Below, piece after piece: positions 7,193 through 17,740 of a stretch of DNA of 64,000 nt; the stretch's first letter is position 1, and every line of letters begins with the position of its first letter. Where the stretch lies: assembly GCA_963805705.1 (NCBI GenBank), contig CAWDVH010000001.1:868001-932000 (forward strand). The letters are read 5' to 3'. A model generated the notes under the pieces. The model was not told the origin of the DNA, searched no databases, and saw only the letters and a list, made by a program, of their open reading frames with translations. The DNA is from CAWDVH01 sp963805705. GTDB lineage: Bacteria > Actinomycetota > Actinomycetes > Streptosporangiales > Streptosporangiaceae. Position numbers and translations under genes: made by a program.

Positions 7193-8661
7193 TGGGCGGT
7201 CTTCCAGCCGAGATGGACAACGGCGACATCATCGTCGAGGCCGCCGTAGCGCGCGGCCGCGGCCTCCGTCTTGGCGATCAGGCCGTCCACGAAGGCCGCG
7301 GGTGGCAGCGCGGCCAGGTCATGGGCCATGTCCACGAGTCCCTCCTCGCCGAGCCGCTCGCTGCCCGCCCCGACGCGGCCCTCGAACAGCCCGTCGGTGA
7401 ACAGCACCAGGCTGGCGTCCGCCGGCAGCGTCAGCTCGGCCTCCTGCCAGCTGAGGCCGGACACCAGGCCCAGCGCCGGCCCCGCTTTCCCCTCGATCAG
7501 CTCCACCCCGCCGGCGGTCCGCAGCAGCAGCCCTGGATGACCGGCCCGCAGAATCCTGGCCCGGCGGCGATCCGGCGTGAAGACCAGATGGGTCACGGTC
7601 GCAAACAGCTGTTCCGCCTCGCGCTCGGCCACCAGCATCTGCTCGAGCAGCGCGATCGTCGCCGGTGCGCTCGTCCCGGCCAGGACCAGAGCCCGCCAGG
7701 CGACCCGCAGGCACACCCCGACCGCGGCCTCGGCCGCGCCGTGCCCGGAGACGTCGCCGATCACCGCGTGCACGGCACCGTCTGAGGTCTCCACCACGTC
7801 GTAGAAGTCGCCGCCGACCAGAGCCTGCTCCCGGCCGGGCCGGTAGCGGGTCACTACCTCCATGTTGCCGGTGAGCAGCAGCGGTCTGGGCAGGAGCCCG
7901 CGCTCCAGCCGCGCGTTCTCTGCCGCTCGCAGCGCGCTGACCTGCAATGCGGCCGAGGCCTGCTCGACGTGCTTGCGCTGGGCCGCGTACCGGATCGCGC
8001 GGCTGAAGACATCGGGCGCGGACTGCCCCTTGATCAGGTAATCCTGCGCCCCCGCCGCGACCGCTGCGAGCCCGGCACTCTCCTCGGCCAGCCCGGTCAG
8101 TACGACGACCGGCGCGCCGGGAGCGGCGGCCAGGACCTGGGTGACCGCCTCCAGGTCCTGGGCGTCGGGCAGGCGCAGGTCCAGCAGAATGCAGTCGGGG
8201 ACACCGTCGCGCTTGAGCATCTCCTTCGCTACCGCCAGCGAGGGCGCCCAGGAAAGCGTCGCCCGGACGCCGCTATCAGCGAGCAGTTCCTCGACCAGGA
8301 CCGCGTCCCCTTCGTCGTCCTCGACCAGGAGCAGCGTCTCGGGGTCTCCCAGCCAATCCGAGCTCAGGTCCTCAGGCGCGTCCTGGATGCCCGGCTCATC
8401 GCCGGCGCCCACCGTTTCACTGGGGAGCACCGTCTCATCGGGCAGCACCGTCTCATCGGGGCGCACCGCAGAGACATCGGTCGGGGCCGCCACGGTCACC
8501 TCCTCAGCCGTCTCATCATCGGACCCGGCGCTCTTATCCTTAGCGCCAGAGTTTCCCTCAGCTCGCCGCGGCAGGCTATCGGGAATTGCGCAACGACTAT
8601 GCCAACCACCAGGCCGCAGGACTGTCATCCCGTTGCCGTCATCTGCAGTAACCACGTCCAT
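7189..8661 (-). CDS. Receiver-SpoIIE (PP2C-type) serine phosphatase
   Basis: About 490 residues. After a disordered N-terminus with three PDETVL-like hexapeptide repeats comes a receiver domain (about 109-232 counting from the upstream TTG at 8670) with acidic E117/D118/D119 and phosphoacceptor D164 (CILLDLRLPD). A short linker (ENARLERGLLPR) leads to the SpoIIE/PP2C domain with metal-binding GGDFYD (286-291) and GDVSGHG (305-311). Such proteins dephosphorylate anti-sigma antagonists and so release sigma factors. It is first in a tightly overlapping operon with the kinase and single-domain regulator. The start is uncertain: ATG 8661 is chosen, TTG 8670 and ATG 8628 are alternatives, and none has a clear ribosome site. 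Confidence 0.9.
   Translation of the reverse strand: MDVVTADDGNGMTVLRPGGWHSRCAIPDSLPRRAEGNSGAKDKSAGSDDETAEEVTVAAPTDVSAVRPDETVLPDETVLPSETVGAGDEPGIQDAPEDLSSDWLGDPETLLLVEDDEGDAVLVEELLADSGVRATLSWAPSLAVAKEMLKRDGVPDCILLDLRLPDAQDLEAVTQVLAAAPGAPVVVLTGLAEESAGLAAVAAGAQDYLIKGQSAPDVFSRAIRYAAQRKHVEQASAALQVSALRAAENARLERGLLPRPLLLTGNMEVVTRYRPGREQALVGGDFYDVVETSDGAVHAVIGDVSGHGAAEAAVGVCLRVAWRALVLAGTSAPATIALLEQMLVAEREAEQLFATVTHLVFTPDRRRARILRAGHPGLLLRTAGGVELIEGKAGPALGLVSGLSWQEAELTLPADASLVLFTDGLFEGRVGAGSERLGEEGLVDMAHDLAALPPAAFVDGLIAKTEAAAARYGGLDDDVAVVHLGWKTAQ
8411..8464. repeat. Three 18-bp repeats in the phosphatase linker
   Basis: Units at 8411-8428, 8429-8446 and 8447-8464 (ACCGTCTCATCGGGCAGC type) encode P-D/S-E-T-V-L/G hexapeptides in frame before the receiver domain. 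Confidence 0.85.
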
Positions 8662-8747
8662 CCGCTGCAACGAGCGAGTTCAGCCGATCGATGCCAGAAC
8701 CGGCGTTTGGTCAGGATATATATCACTTCCGCCGGGGTGGGTGCTGC

Positions 8748-8772
8748 GTTTGCTGGTCGCGCTTTGGTGTAC
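8748..8772 (+). promoter_or_regulatory. Weak SigB/SigF-type promoter candidate for treY operon
   Basis: GTTT (8748-8751), 15 nt, GTGTAC (8767-8772), one mismatch from GGGTAC. It lies about 80 nt before the treY start. The divergent spacer also has a GATATATATC palindrome (8715-8724) that could serve as a -10 in either direction. Confidence 0.25.
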
Positions 8773-8855
8773 TTAAGGCCCGGCGACCGCTTCTACCCGG
8801 GAGCGATGATCATTTACCGCCCTGTCGGCCACTATTTTCGGGAGCGCGCCGCACG

Positions 8856-11702
8856 ATGGTTATGCCGACTTCGCCACTCCCCCCTGCACCACGGGATCCT
8901 GCACCACGGGGCCGCCCGCGGGCGGCGACCTACCGGGTCCAGCTGCGGGCCAGCTTTACCTTTGACGACGCCGCCGCCATCACCGGCTACCTGGCCGATC
9001 TGGGCGTGAGCCACCTCTACTGCTCGCCGTACCTTCAGGCCGCCCCCGGCAGCACCCACGGCTACGACGTGGTCGACCACGCCCACCTGAACCGCGAGCT
9101 GGGCGGCGTCCCCGCTCACAGCCGCCTCACCGAGCACCTGGCCCGCGCCGGGCTGGGCCAGGTGCTCGACATCGTGCCGAACCACATGGCCCTGGCCGGC
9201 CGGGCCAACGCCTGGTGGTGGGATGTGCTGGAGAACGGCCCGTCGAGCCGCTACGCCGCCTACTTCGACATCGACTGGGACCCGCCGCAGCGCAAGCTGA
9301 CCGCCCACGTGCTGATGCCGGTGCTCGGCGACCACTACGGGCGCGTGCTGGAGGCAGGCGAGCTGGCCGTCGAGCGGCGGGGCGGATCCTTCGCTGTCCG
9401 GTATCACGAGCACGAGGCGCCCCTGTCGCCCCGCACCCTGGACGACCTGCTGGCGCGGGCGGCGGCCGACGCGAGCTCGCCGGGGCTGAAAAGCCTGGCG
9501 GACGCCTTCGGCCGCCTGCCGCACGCCATCCGCACCGACCCGGCCGCGGTCGCCGAGCGGCATCGCGGCAAGGAGGAACTGCGCGCGGCCCTGGCCGGCC
9601 TGTGCGAGGTCAGGCCGCAGATCGCGGCGGCCATCGACGGCCAGGTCGAGGCGCTGAACGCTAACGCCGACGCCCTGGACGAGCTGCTCAGCCTGCAGAA
9701 CTACCGGCTGGCGTACTGGCGCACCGGCGCGGAGGAGCTGTCCTACCGGCGGTTCTTCGATATCGAGACCCTGGCCGGCCTGCGGGTGGAAAATCCCGTC
9801 GTCTTCGCCGACACCCACCGCCTCATCCTGGAGCTGGTGTCGGCCGGCACGGTGGACGGCCTGCGCATCGATCACGTTGACGGGCTCGCCGACCCGCAGG
9901 GCTACCTGGACCGGCTGGCCGCGGCTACCGGGGGCGCGTACGTGGTGGTGGAGAAGATCCTCGCGGCGGACGAGGAGCTGCCGCCCTCCTGGCCGGTGGC
10001 CGGGACCTCCGGATATGAGTTCCTGAACCGGGTCAGCCAGCTCTTCGTCGACCCGGCCGGCGAGGCGGCCATGCTGGCCGGCTACGCCCGCTTCACCGGG
10101 CCGCAGCCAGCCGGTCCGCACGCCGCCGGTCCGCACGCCGCCGGTCCGCAGGCAGCCGGTCCGCAGGCAGAGGGCCCCGGCTACCCCGACATCGTGCACA
10201 CGGCCAAGCTCCAGATCATGTACGAGGAGCTCGCCGCCGAGCTGGAGCGCCTCACCGGCCTGCTCGCCGACGTCTGCGAGCTGCATCGCCGCCAGCGTGA
10301 CTTCACCCGCCGGGAGCTGCGCGACACGCTGCGCGAGGTGATCGCCGCGTTCGGCGTCTACCGCAGCTACGCCCGGCCCGGGCACGCGGCCAGCCCGGCC
10401 GACCAGGCTCAGGTGGCGGCCGCCGTCGCCACCGCGCGGCAGCGCAGGCCCGACCTCGACGCCGAGTTCGTCGGCTTCATCGGCGACCTGCTCACGGCGC
10501 GGATTCCCGGCGCGGCAGAAGCCGAGTTCGCCGTGCGGTTCGCCCAGCTGAGCGCGCCGGTCATGGCCAAGGGGGTGGAGGACACCGCGTTCTACCGCTA
10601 CTACCCCCTGCTCTCGCTGTGCGAGGTCGGCGGCGACCCGGCCGCGTTCGGCGCCTCGCCGCAGGACTTCCACCAGGCCATGGCCCGCGCGGCGCGACAG
10701 TGGCCGGAGGCGATGCTCACCTTGTCGACGCACGACACCAAGCGCAGCGGCGACGTACGGGCCCGCATCAGCGTGCTGTCGGAGCTGCCGCAGGCATGGG
10801 AACGCGCCGTGCAGCAGTGGGCGCAGCGCAACAAGATCCACAAGCGAAACGGCCTGCCGGATGCCAATGCCGAGTACCTGCTGTACCAGGTCCTGGTCGG
10901 TGCCTGGCCGATCGACGTGGCGCGGGCCGGCGCATTCATGGCCAAGGCGGCCAGGGAAGCCAAGGTCCATACCTCCTGGACCGATCCGAGCGCGGAATAC
11001 GACGACGCCCTGGCCGCGTTCGTGGCCGGGATCCTGGCCGATCGGGGCTTTGTCGCCGACCTGGAGGCGTTTCTGGCGCAGCACGCCCTGGTCGAGCGCG
11101 GGCGGATCGGCTCGCTGGCGGCCACGGCGCTGCTGCTGACCTGCCCGGGCGTGCCCGACCTGTATCAGGGGACCGAGGTGTGGGACCTGTCCCTGGTCGA
11201 CCCGGACAACCGCCGCCCGGTCGACTACGGCGCCCGCCGGGCCCTGCTGACCGCCCTGGCCGGCGCCGGGCCGCAGGAGGCACTGGCCCGCGCCGATGAG
11301 GGGGGCCCGAAGCTCTGGCTCATCCACCGGCTCCTGGCGCACCGGCGTGCTCACCCGGCCGCCTACGGGCCCGGCTCGCTGTATGAGCCGCTGGCGGTGC
11401 ACGGCGCCAAGGCCGCCCACGCCGTGGCCTTCACCCGCACCGGCGGGCTGGCGGTCGTGGTGCCCCGGCTGCTCACCGGCCTGGACGACGGGTGGGACGG
11501 CACGACGGTCACGCTGCCCGGCGGCGCCTGGGTCAACGTGCTCACCGGCGAGCGGGCTGACACGGGGACCGGCGGCAGCGGAGCCACCGGCACCGGAACC
11601 GGCGGCAGCGGAGCCACCGGCACCGGAACCGGCGGCGGAGTGGCTGACATCGAATCGCTGCTGGCGCGGTTCCCGGTCGCCGTCCTGGGCAAAGAGGACT
11701 GA
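8856..11702 (+). CDS. treY: Malto-oligosyltrehalose synthase
   Basis: 948 residues. A GH13 enzyme that turns the reducing-end alpha-1,4 bond of maltodextrin into the alpha,alpha-1,1 bond of trehalose. Visible: N-terminal ATYRVQL, SHLYCSPYLQAAPGSTHGYDVVDH, DIVPNHMA, the catalytic strand VDGLRIDHVDGLADP (nucleophile Asp), VVVEKIL (acid/base Glu) and LSTHDTKRSGDVRAR (transition-state Asp). Two repeat-coded insertions are unusual: AAGPH/AAGPQ pentapeptides (10096-10170) and a Gly/Thr-rich tract near the C-terminus (11565-11639). ATG 8856 is chosen with GGGAG upstream; ATG 8862 is an alternative. The stop overlaps the treZ start (TGATG). Confidence 0.95.
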   Translation: MVMPTSPLPPAPRDPAPRGRPRAATYRVQLRASFTFDDAAAITGYLADLGVSHLYCSPYLQAAPGSTHGYDVVDHAHLNRELGGVPAHSRLTEHLARAGLGQVLDIVPNHMALAGRANAWWWDVLENGPSSRYAAYFDIDWDPPQRKLTAHVLMPVLGDHYGRVLEAGELAVERRGGSFAVRYHEHEAPLSPRTLDDLLARAAADASSPGLKSLADAFGRLPHAIRTDPAAVAERHRGKEELRAALAGLCEVRPQIAAAIDGQVEALNANADALDELLSLQNYRLAYWRTGAEELSYRRFFDIETLAGLRVENPVVFADTHRLILELVSAGTVDGLRIDHVDGLADPQGYLDRLAAATGGAYVVVEKILAADEELPPSWPVAGTSGYEFLNRVSQLFVDPAGEAAMLAGYARFTGPQPAGPHAAGPHAAGPQAAGPQAEGPGYPDIVHTAKLQIMYEELAAELERLTGLLADVCELHRRQRDFTRRELRDTLREVIAAFGVYRSYARPGHAASPADQAQVAAAVATARQRRPDLDAEFVGFIGDLLTARIPGAAEAEFAVRFAQLSAPVMAKGVEDTAFYRYYPLLSLCEVGGDPAAFGASPQDFHQAMARAARQWPEAMLTLSTHDTKRSGDVRARISVLSELPQAWERAVQQWAQRNKIHKRNGLPDANAEYLLYQVLVGAWPIDVARAGAFMAKAAREAKVHTSWTDPSAEYDDALAAFVAGILADRGFVADLEAFLAQHALVERGRIGSLAATALLLTCPGVPDLYQGTEVWDLSLVDPDNRRPVDYGARRALLTALAGAGPQEALARADEGGPKLWLIHRLLAHRRAHPAAYGPGSLYEPLAVHGAKAAHAVAFTRTGGLAVVVPRLLTGLDDGWDGTTVTLPGGAWVNVLTGERADTGTGGSGATGTGTGGSGATGTGTGGGVADIESLLARFPVAVLGKED
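10096..10170. repeat. Five 15-bp repeats inside treY
   Basis: Five in-frame units (CCGGTCCGCACGCCG and CCGGTCCGCAGGCAG types) encode AGPHA/AGPQA pentapeptides in a loop between the catalytic barrel segments, where the enzyme family normally has no such tract. Confidence 0.85.
11565..11639. repeat. 30-bp repeats near the treY 3' end
   Basis: Two 30-bp units (11565-11594, 11595-11624) plus a half unit encode a Thr/Gly/Ser/Ala tract (GTGGSGAT pattern) about 20 residues before the C-terminus. Confidence 0.85.
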
Positions 11703-13435
11703 TGCACGAATTCCGGGTATGGGCGCCCCGTCCCGAGCGCGTCGATGTCGTCATCGGCGAACGGCGGGTGCCGATGACGGCCGCGGGCGGCGGCTGGCGG
11801 GAGTGCCACGTGCCGGCGGGTCCGGGCACCGACTACGCCTTCAGCCTGGACGGCGGGCCGCCCCGGCCCGATCCCCGCTCGGCGTTCCAGCCCCGCGGCA
11901 TCGACGGGCCGTCCCAGCTGGTGGACCACGACCGCTTCGCCTGGACCGACGGCGGCTGGCGGGGAACGCCGCTGGCCGGATCGGTCTTGTACGAATGCCA
12001 CATCGGCACCTTCTCCGCCGCGGGCACTTTCGACGGGGCCATCGAGCACCTGGCGCATCTGGCTGAGATGGGGGCGGACATTATCGAGCTGCTTCCCGTT
12101 CCGGAATTTTCGGGTGACCGGGGATGGGGGTACGACGGCGTTGACCTGTTCGCGCCGCATCATGCCTACGGCGGCCCTGACGGCCTGCGGCGGCTCGTCG
12201 ATGCCGCCCACGAGCTCGGGCTGGGCGTGGTCATGGACGTCGTCTACAACCACCTCGGGCCGGCCGGGAACTACCTGCCGGAGTTCGGCCCCTATTTCTC
12301 GGCGCGGCACCAGACCAACTGGGGCGACGGGATCAACTTCGACGGGCCCGGCAGTGACGAGGTCCGGCGCTTCGTGATCGACAACGCCCTGATGTGGCTG
12401 CGCGACTATCACTGCGACGGGCTGCGTGTCGACGCCGTGCACGCCATCGCCGACGACTCGGCCATCCACATCCTGGAGGCACTGGCCGTCGAGGTGGACG
12501 CGCTGGCCGCCCAGCTGGGCCGCTCGCTGTTCCTGATCGCCGAGAGCGACCGCAATGACCCGCGTTTTGTCCGGAGCCGGGAGGCGGGCGGCTACGGCCT
12601 GGCCGCTTCCTGGGCCGATGAGTGGCACCATGCCCTGCATGCCACGCTGACCGGCGAGCGGGACGGCTACTACGCGGACTTCGGCCCGCTGCCGCTGCTG
12701 GCCAAGGCGCTGCGCCAGGCCTGGGTGTACGACGGCACGTACTCCCCGTATCGCCGGCGGGTGCACGGCCGGCCGGCGACCGGGCTGTCGGGCAGCCAGT
12801 TCGTGGTCTGCACCCAGAATCATGACCAGGTCGGCAACCGCGCGGCCGGCGAGCGCTCGAGCGCGCTGATGAGCCAGGGCCGGCTGCGGGTGGCCGCCGC
12901 CCTGCTGCTGACCTCCCCGTTCGTGCCGATGCTCTTCCAGGGCGAGGAATGGGGCGCCACCACCCCGTTCCAGTACTTCACCGGCCACCAGGACCCCGTC
13001 CTCGGCCGGGCCGTCAGCCAGGGGCGTCGCGAGGAGTTCGCCGCCTTCGACTGGGACGGCGCCGAGGTTCCCGATCCGCAGGACCCGGCGACGTTCGAGC
13101 GGTCCAAGCTCGACTGGGCCGAGCTCGCGAAGGAGCCGCAGGCCAGCCTGCTGGACTGGCACCGCGACCTGATCGCCCTGCGCCGCCAGATCCCGGCCCT
13201 GGCCGATCCCCGGCTGGAGCAGGCGCAGACCCAGTGCGACCCCGACGCCGGATGGATAGTGCTGCGCCGCGGGCCCGTCGCCGTGGCCAGTAACCTCGGT
13301 ACCGGGAACTGGACCTTCCCGGCCCGCCCGCCGGCGGTACTGCTGGCCGCCTCCGATCCCGGCGTCGAATGGTCGGCGCAGGGCCTTGTCCTGCCGCCCG
13401 ATACCGTCGCCATCGTGACCGAAGCACGCGACTGA
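11702..13435 (+). CDS. treZ: Malto-oligosyltrehalose trehalohydrolase
   Basis: 577 residues, normal for the family. It releases trehalose from the maltooligosyl-trehalose made by TreY. Visible: N-terminal CBM48-like domain (EFRVWAPRPERVDVV), then the GH13_10 barrel: ELLPVPEFSGDRGWGYDGVDLFAPHHAYGGPDGL, VMDVVYNHLGPAGNYL, LRVDAVHAIADDS (nucleophile Asp), LIAESDRNDPR (acid/base Glu) and TQNHDQVGNR (stabilising Asp). The ATG at 11702 shares one base with the treY stop, so the two are coupled. The products supply trehalose from glycogen as an osmo- and desiccation protectant. Confidence 0.96.
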   Translation: MHEFRVWAPRPERVDVVIGERRVPMTAAGGGWRECHVPAGPGTDYAFSLDGGPPRPDPRSAFQPRGIDGPSQLVDHDRFAWTDGGWRGTPLAGSVLYECHIGTFSAAGTFDGAIEHLAHLAEMGADIIELLPVPEFSGDRGWGYDGVDLFAPHHAYGGPDGLRRLVDAAHELGLGVVMDVVYNHLGPAGNYLPEFGPYFSARHQTNWGDGINFDGPGSDEVRRFVIDNALMWLRDYHCDGLRVDAVHAIADDSAIHILEALAVEVDALAAQLGRSLFLIAESDRNDPRFVRSREAGGYGLAASWADEWHHALHATLTGERDGYYADFGPLPLLAKALRQAWVYDGTYSPYRRRVHGRPATGLSGSQFVVCTQNHDQVGNRAAGERSSALMSQGRLRVAAALLLTSPFVPMLFQGEEWGATTPFQYFTGHQDPVLGRAVSQGRREEFAAFDWDGAEVPDPQDPATFERSKLDWAELAKEPQASLLDWHRDLIALRRQIPALADPRLEQAQTQCDPDAGWIVLRRGPVAVASNLGTGNWTFPARPPAVLLAASDPGVEWSAQGLVLPPDTVAIVTEARD

Positions 13436-13507
13436 CCTCGCGCTACGCCGTTATACCCGGCCGCTACGCTCGCCGATACACCCCGCCGTGAAAGGATCGA
13501 GCCCGCT

Positions 13508-15600
<2,093 letters not shown>

Positions 15601-15622
<22 letters not shown>

Positions 15623-15675
15623 CCTCGATCCGGCTGAGTCCCCTTACCCGCGACCCAGCCGAGTCCACACTAGCG
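15601..15675. repeat. Three 25-bp repeats spanning the glgX stop codon
   Basis: Units at 15601-15625, 15626-15650 and 15651-15675 (CGACCCGGCCGAGTCCCC core). The first unit holds the last codons and TAG of glgX; the other two are diverged copies beyond the stop, the third again containing CTAG. Confidence 0.85.
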
Positions 15676-15711
15676 GGGCGATTTTCAGGCAATACGACGG
15701 AGAATCGCCCC
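15675..15711 (+). terminator. Inverted repeat downstream of glgX
   Basis: GGGGCGATT (15675-15683) pairs with AATCGCCCC (15703-15711), extended by TC/GA after one mismatch. There is no T-tract, so it could be a hairpin terminator of the trehalose operon or an operator for the next gene. Confidence 0.45.
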
Positions 15712-15746
15712 GTTGAGAGGATTTGGGCCGCAGGAGCCGTCGGCGG

Positions 15747-16628
15747 ATGCATGAACCGGGCACAGCGGGGCAGGCGGTGGTCATGAGCTCCGGTCCCGCA
15801 CCTGGCGGTCCTGGCGGTTCCGCCGGTCCTGGCGGTTCCGGCGGTCCCGGCCATCGTGCGGCGCGGCGCCGCGGGTGGCCAGGATCGCGGTGGCCGGGCG
15901 CACGTTGGCCGGGCGCAGGGTGGTCGCCGCGTCATCGGGCCACGGCCGTCGTGCTGGGGGTGGCCGCGTTCATCGTGGTCGCCACGGTCCTGGTCGCCGC
16001 GGCCGCTCACCGCGGACCCGGCCCGGACCGCACCATCGCCTTCCCGGCCGCGCTCGTGCGCACGGTCGACCTGCAGGGGGCGCCCGGCCAGGTCGTCATC
16101 GCCGGGGCCGTCACCCGCCGGGTGACGCTGACCGGCCAGCTGCACTGGACCGGGCACGCGCCGTTGGTCACCACCCGACTGGACCGGGCCGCTCACGTGC
16201 TCCGGCTGACCTACCGGTGCGCCACGGCCAGCCCCTGCACGGGAAACTACCGGCTCGTCGTGCCCCGGCACACCGCGGTGAACCTGCGCCAGCCCGCTGG
16301 CCACGTCATCGTGTCCGGCCTGGCCGGGACGCTGCGGATCGTCGCCCGCAGCGTCGATATCAGCGCGACCGGCCTGCGGTCCCCGTCGCTGGCCGCCACG
16401 ATCACCTCGGGGCACCTGAGCGCCACGTTCGACCTGCCGCCGCGCCACATCAGCATCCGGCTGACCTCGGCTCAGGCCACACTGCGGCTGCCCGCCGGCA
16501 TCCCCTATGCGATCAGCAGCCAGGTCACCTCCGGATACGTCCACGTCGGGGTCCCGCAAGACAGCAGCGCGGCCCGCACCGTGACCGACCGCATCATCTC
16601 CGGAGAGCTGGAGTTGCAGCCCCGGTAG
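15747..16628 (+). CDS. Membrane-anchored protein with beta-strand repeat (DUF4097-like) domain
   Basis: About 293 residues. The N-terminus is rich in Gly/Pro/Trp/Arg (GSRWPGARWPGAGW), followed by one membrane helix (about 65-85, VLGVAAFIVVATVLVAAAA) and an extracytoplasmic region of repeating short beta strands (VDLQGAPGQVVIAG, NLRQPAGHVIVSGL, VDISATGLRSPSL, ISSQVTSGYVHVGV, RIISGELELQP) that looks like the stacked repeats of DUF4097-type adhesin-like domains. Function is unknown; a cell-surface role is likely. ATG 15747 is chosen because AGGAG lies 10 nt upstream; ATG 15783 is an alternative start. Confidence 0.65.
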   Translation: MHEPGTAGQAVVMSSGPAPGGPGGSAGPGGSGGPGHRAARRRGWPGSRWPGARWPGAGWSPRHRATAVVLGVAAFIVVATVLVAAAAHRGPGPDRTIAFPAALVRTVDLQGAPGQVVIAGAVTRRVTLTGQLHWTGHAPLVTTRLDRAAHVLRLTYRCATASPCTGNYRLVVPRHTAVNLRQPAGHVIVSGLAGTLRIVARSVDISATGLRSPSLAATITSGHLSATFDLPPRHISIRLTSAQATLRLPAGIPYAISSQVTSGYVHVGVPQDSSAARTVTDRIISGELELQPR

Positions 16629-16699
16629 CCCGCGTTCCAGCGGACAGCAGGCGCCGGGGCCACTCTGGGCGCTCGGCCTCGCCCCGGCGACGGGTCTGC

Positions 16700-17740
16700 C
16701 TAGCCTGCAGCTTGTCCTGGGCGTGCGGGCGGGGAGACTTCCTGCGGTACCTGCGGTGTGCGGGGGCCGGGCTTCTCATCGGCGGGCCGGTCAGTGAAGG
16801 ACACCTCGACGTGCTGCTCGTCCCGCCGCTGGTTCTGCAGCGCCTGGAGAGCGATTGAGGAGCGGTCGGCTTCGGTCAGCGGTGGCTGCACGATCGAGCG
16901 GGGCCACAGCCGCCGGGCGAGCACGACATTTATCTCGGCGGCATACACCGTGACCTGGACCCCGAGGTACAGCCAGGCGGCCAGGCCGAGCACGGTCGCA
17001 AACACCCCGTAGACCGAGTCGTTGCTCAGGTAGTGATGGGCGAGGTAGGTGACCAGCGCCTGCAGCAGCGTCCAGGCGAACCCCCCGGCCACGGCGCCAG
17101 GAAGGAGCGCCCGGGCCGGCACGCCCTTGGGAGTCAGAACGCGGAAGCTGACAAAATACAGGCCGATATTCGTGACGAGCACGAGCATCTCGGCGAGCAC
17201 CACGACGAGGACGGCGTGGTGACCGAAGGTGTCCAGGCTGGCGAGCAGTGTCGTGACGACCACGCTGCCGCCGAGCACGCTGAGGAACAGCACGGCCCGG
17301 CCCAGGCGCGGCAGGTAGCCGGGGCGGGCCGGACCGGGCAGGTTCCACACCTGCGCCATCGTGAACAGGGCGGCCTGGGCGAGTCCTGTCGCGCCCCACA
17401 GCAGTCCGAGCAGGCCGATGACCAGCCCGATCACGCTGGAACGCCGCAGGGCGTGGACGTGGCCGGCCAGCTGATTGCCGACCAGCGGGAATTTCCCGGC
17501 CACGGCGCCCACCACCTGCGCGCGCAGCGACGGGTCACCGGCGGCGATCAGGCCGAGGAGCGTGACCAGGACGAGCAGCAGCGGAAAGACGGCCATGATG
17601 GCGGAGTGGGCGAGATTTCCGGCCAGGGTACCGGCGTTGTCGTCGCCGTATTTCTTGACGACACCAAAGGCGAACGCGGATGCCTTGTGCCGCTGCTGAG
17701 CAGCGTCTACCCGCCGGATCACGCGCTCAACGGGATTCAT
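16700..17740 (-). CDS. YihY/BrkB family inner-membrane protein
   Basis: 346 residues, with about six membrane helices and the family opening 'AGNLAHSAIMAVFPLLLVLVTLLGLI'. Later motifs include GLLWGATGLAQAALFTMAQVWNLP and LYLGVQVTVYAAEINVVLARRLWPRS, typical of BrkB/YihY. The family was once called ribonuclease BN by error; its real function is not settled, and a role in the envelope or transport is suspected. The ATG at 17740 shares one base with the stop of the upstream PAS-GAF gene (TGATG), so they are co-translated. A second paralogue occurs at 23846-24919. Confidence 0.92.
   Translation of the reverse strand: MNPVERVIRRVDAAQQRHKASAFAFGVVKKYGDDNAGTLAGNLAHSAIMAVFPLLLVLVTLLGLIAAGDPSLRAQVVGAVAGKFPLVGNQLAGHVHALRRSSVIGLVIGLLGLLWGATGLAQAALFTMAQVWNLPGPARPGYLPRLGRAVLFLSVLGGSVVVTTLLASLDTFGHHAVLVVVLAEMLVLVTNIGLYFVSFRVLTPKGVPARALLPGAVAGGFAWTLLQALVTYLAHHYLSNDSVYGVFATVLGLAAWLYLGVQVTVYAAEINVVLARRLWPRSIVQPPLTEADRSSIALQALQNQRRDEQHVEVSFTDRPADEKPGPRTPQVPQEVSPPARPGQAAG

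Noticed and set aside
8715..8724. GATATATATC palindrome as operator
   Set aside because: It is only 10 bp and explained as well by an AT-rich -10 region; no second copy seen.
13450..13475. GGGTAT on the minus strand near 13460 as a SigF promoter
   Set aside because: No gene follows in that direction and no GTTT element lies at the right distance.
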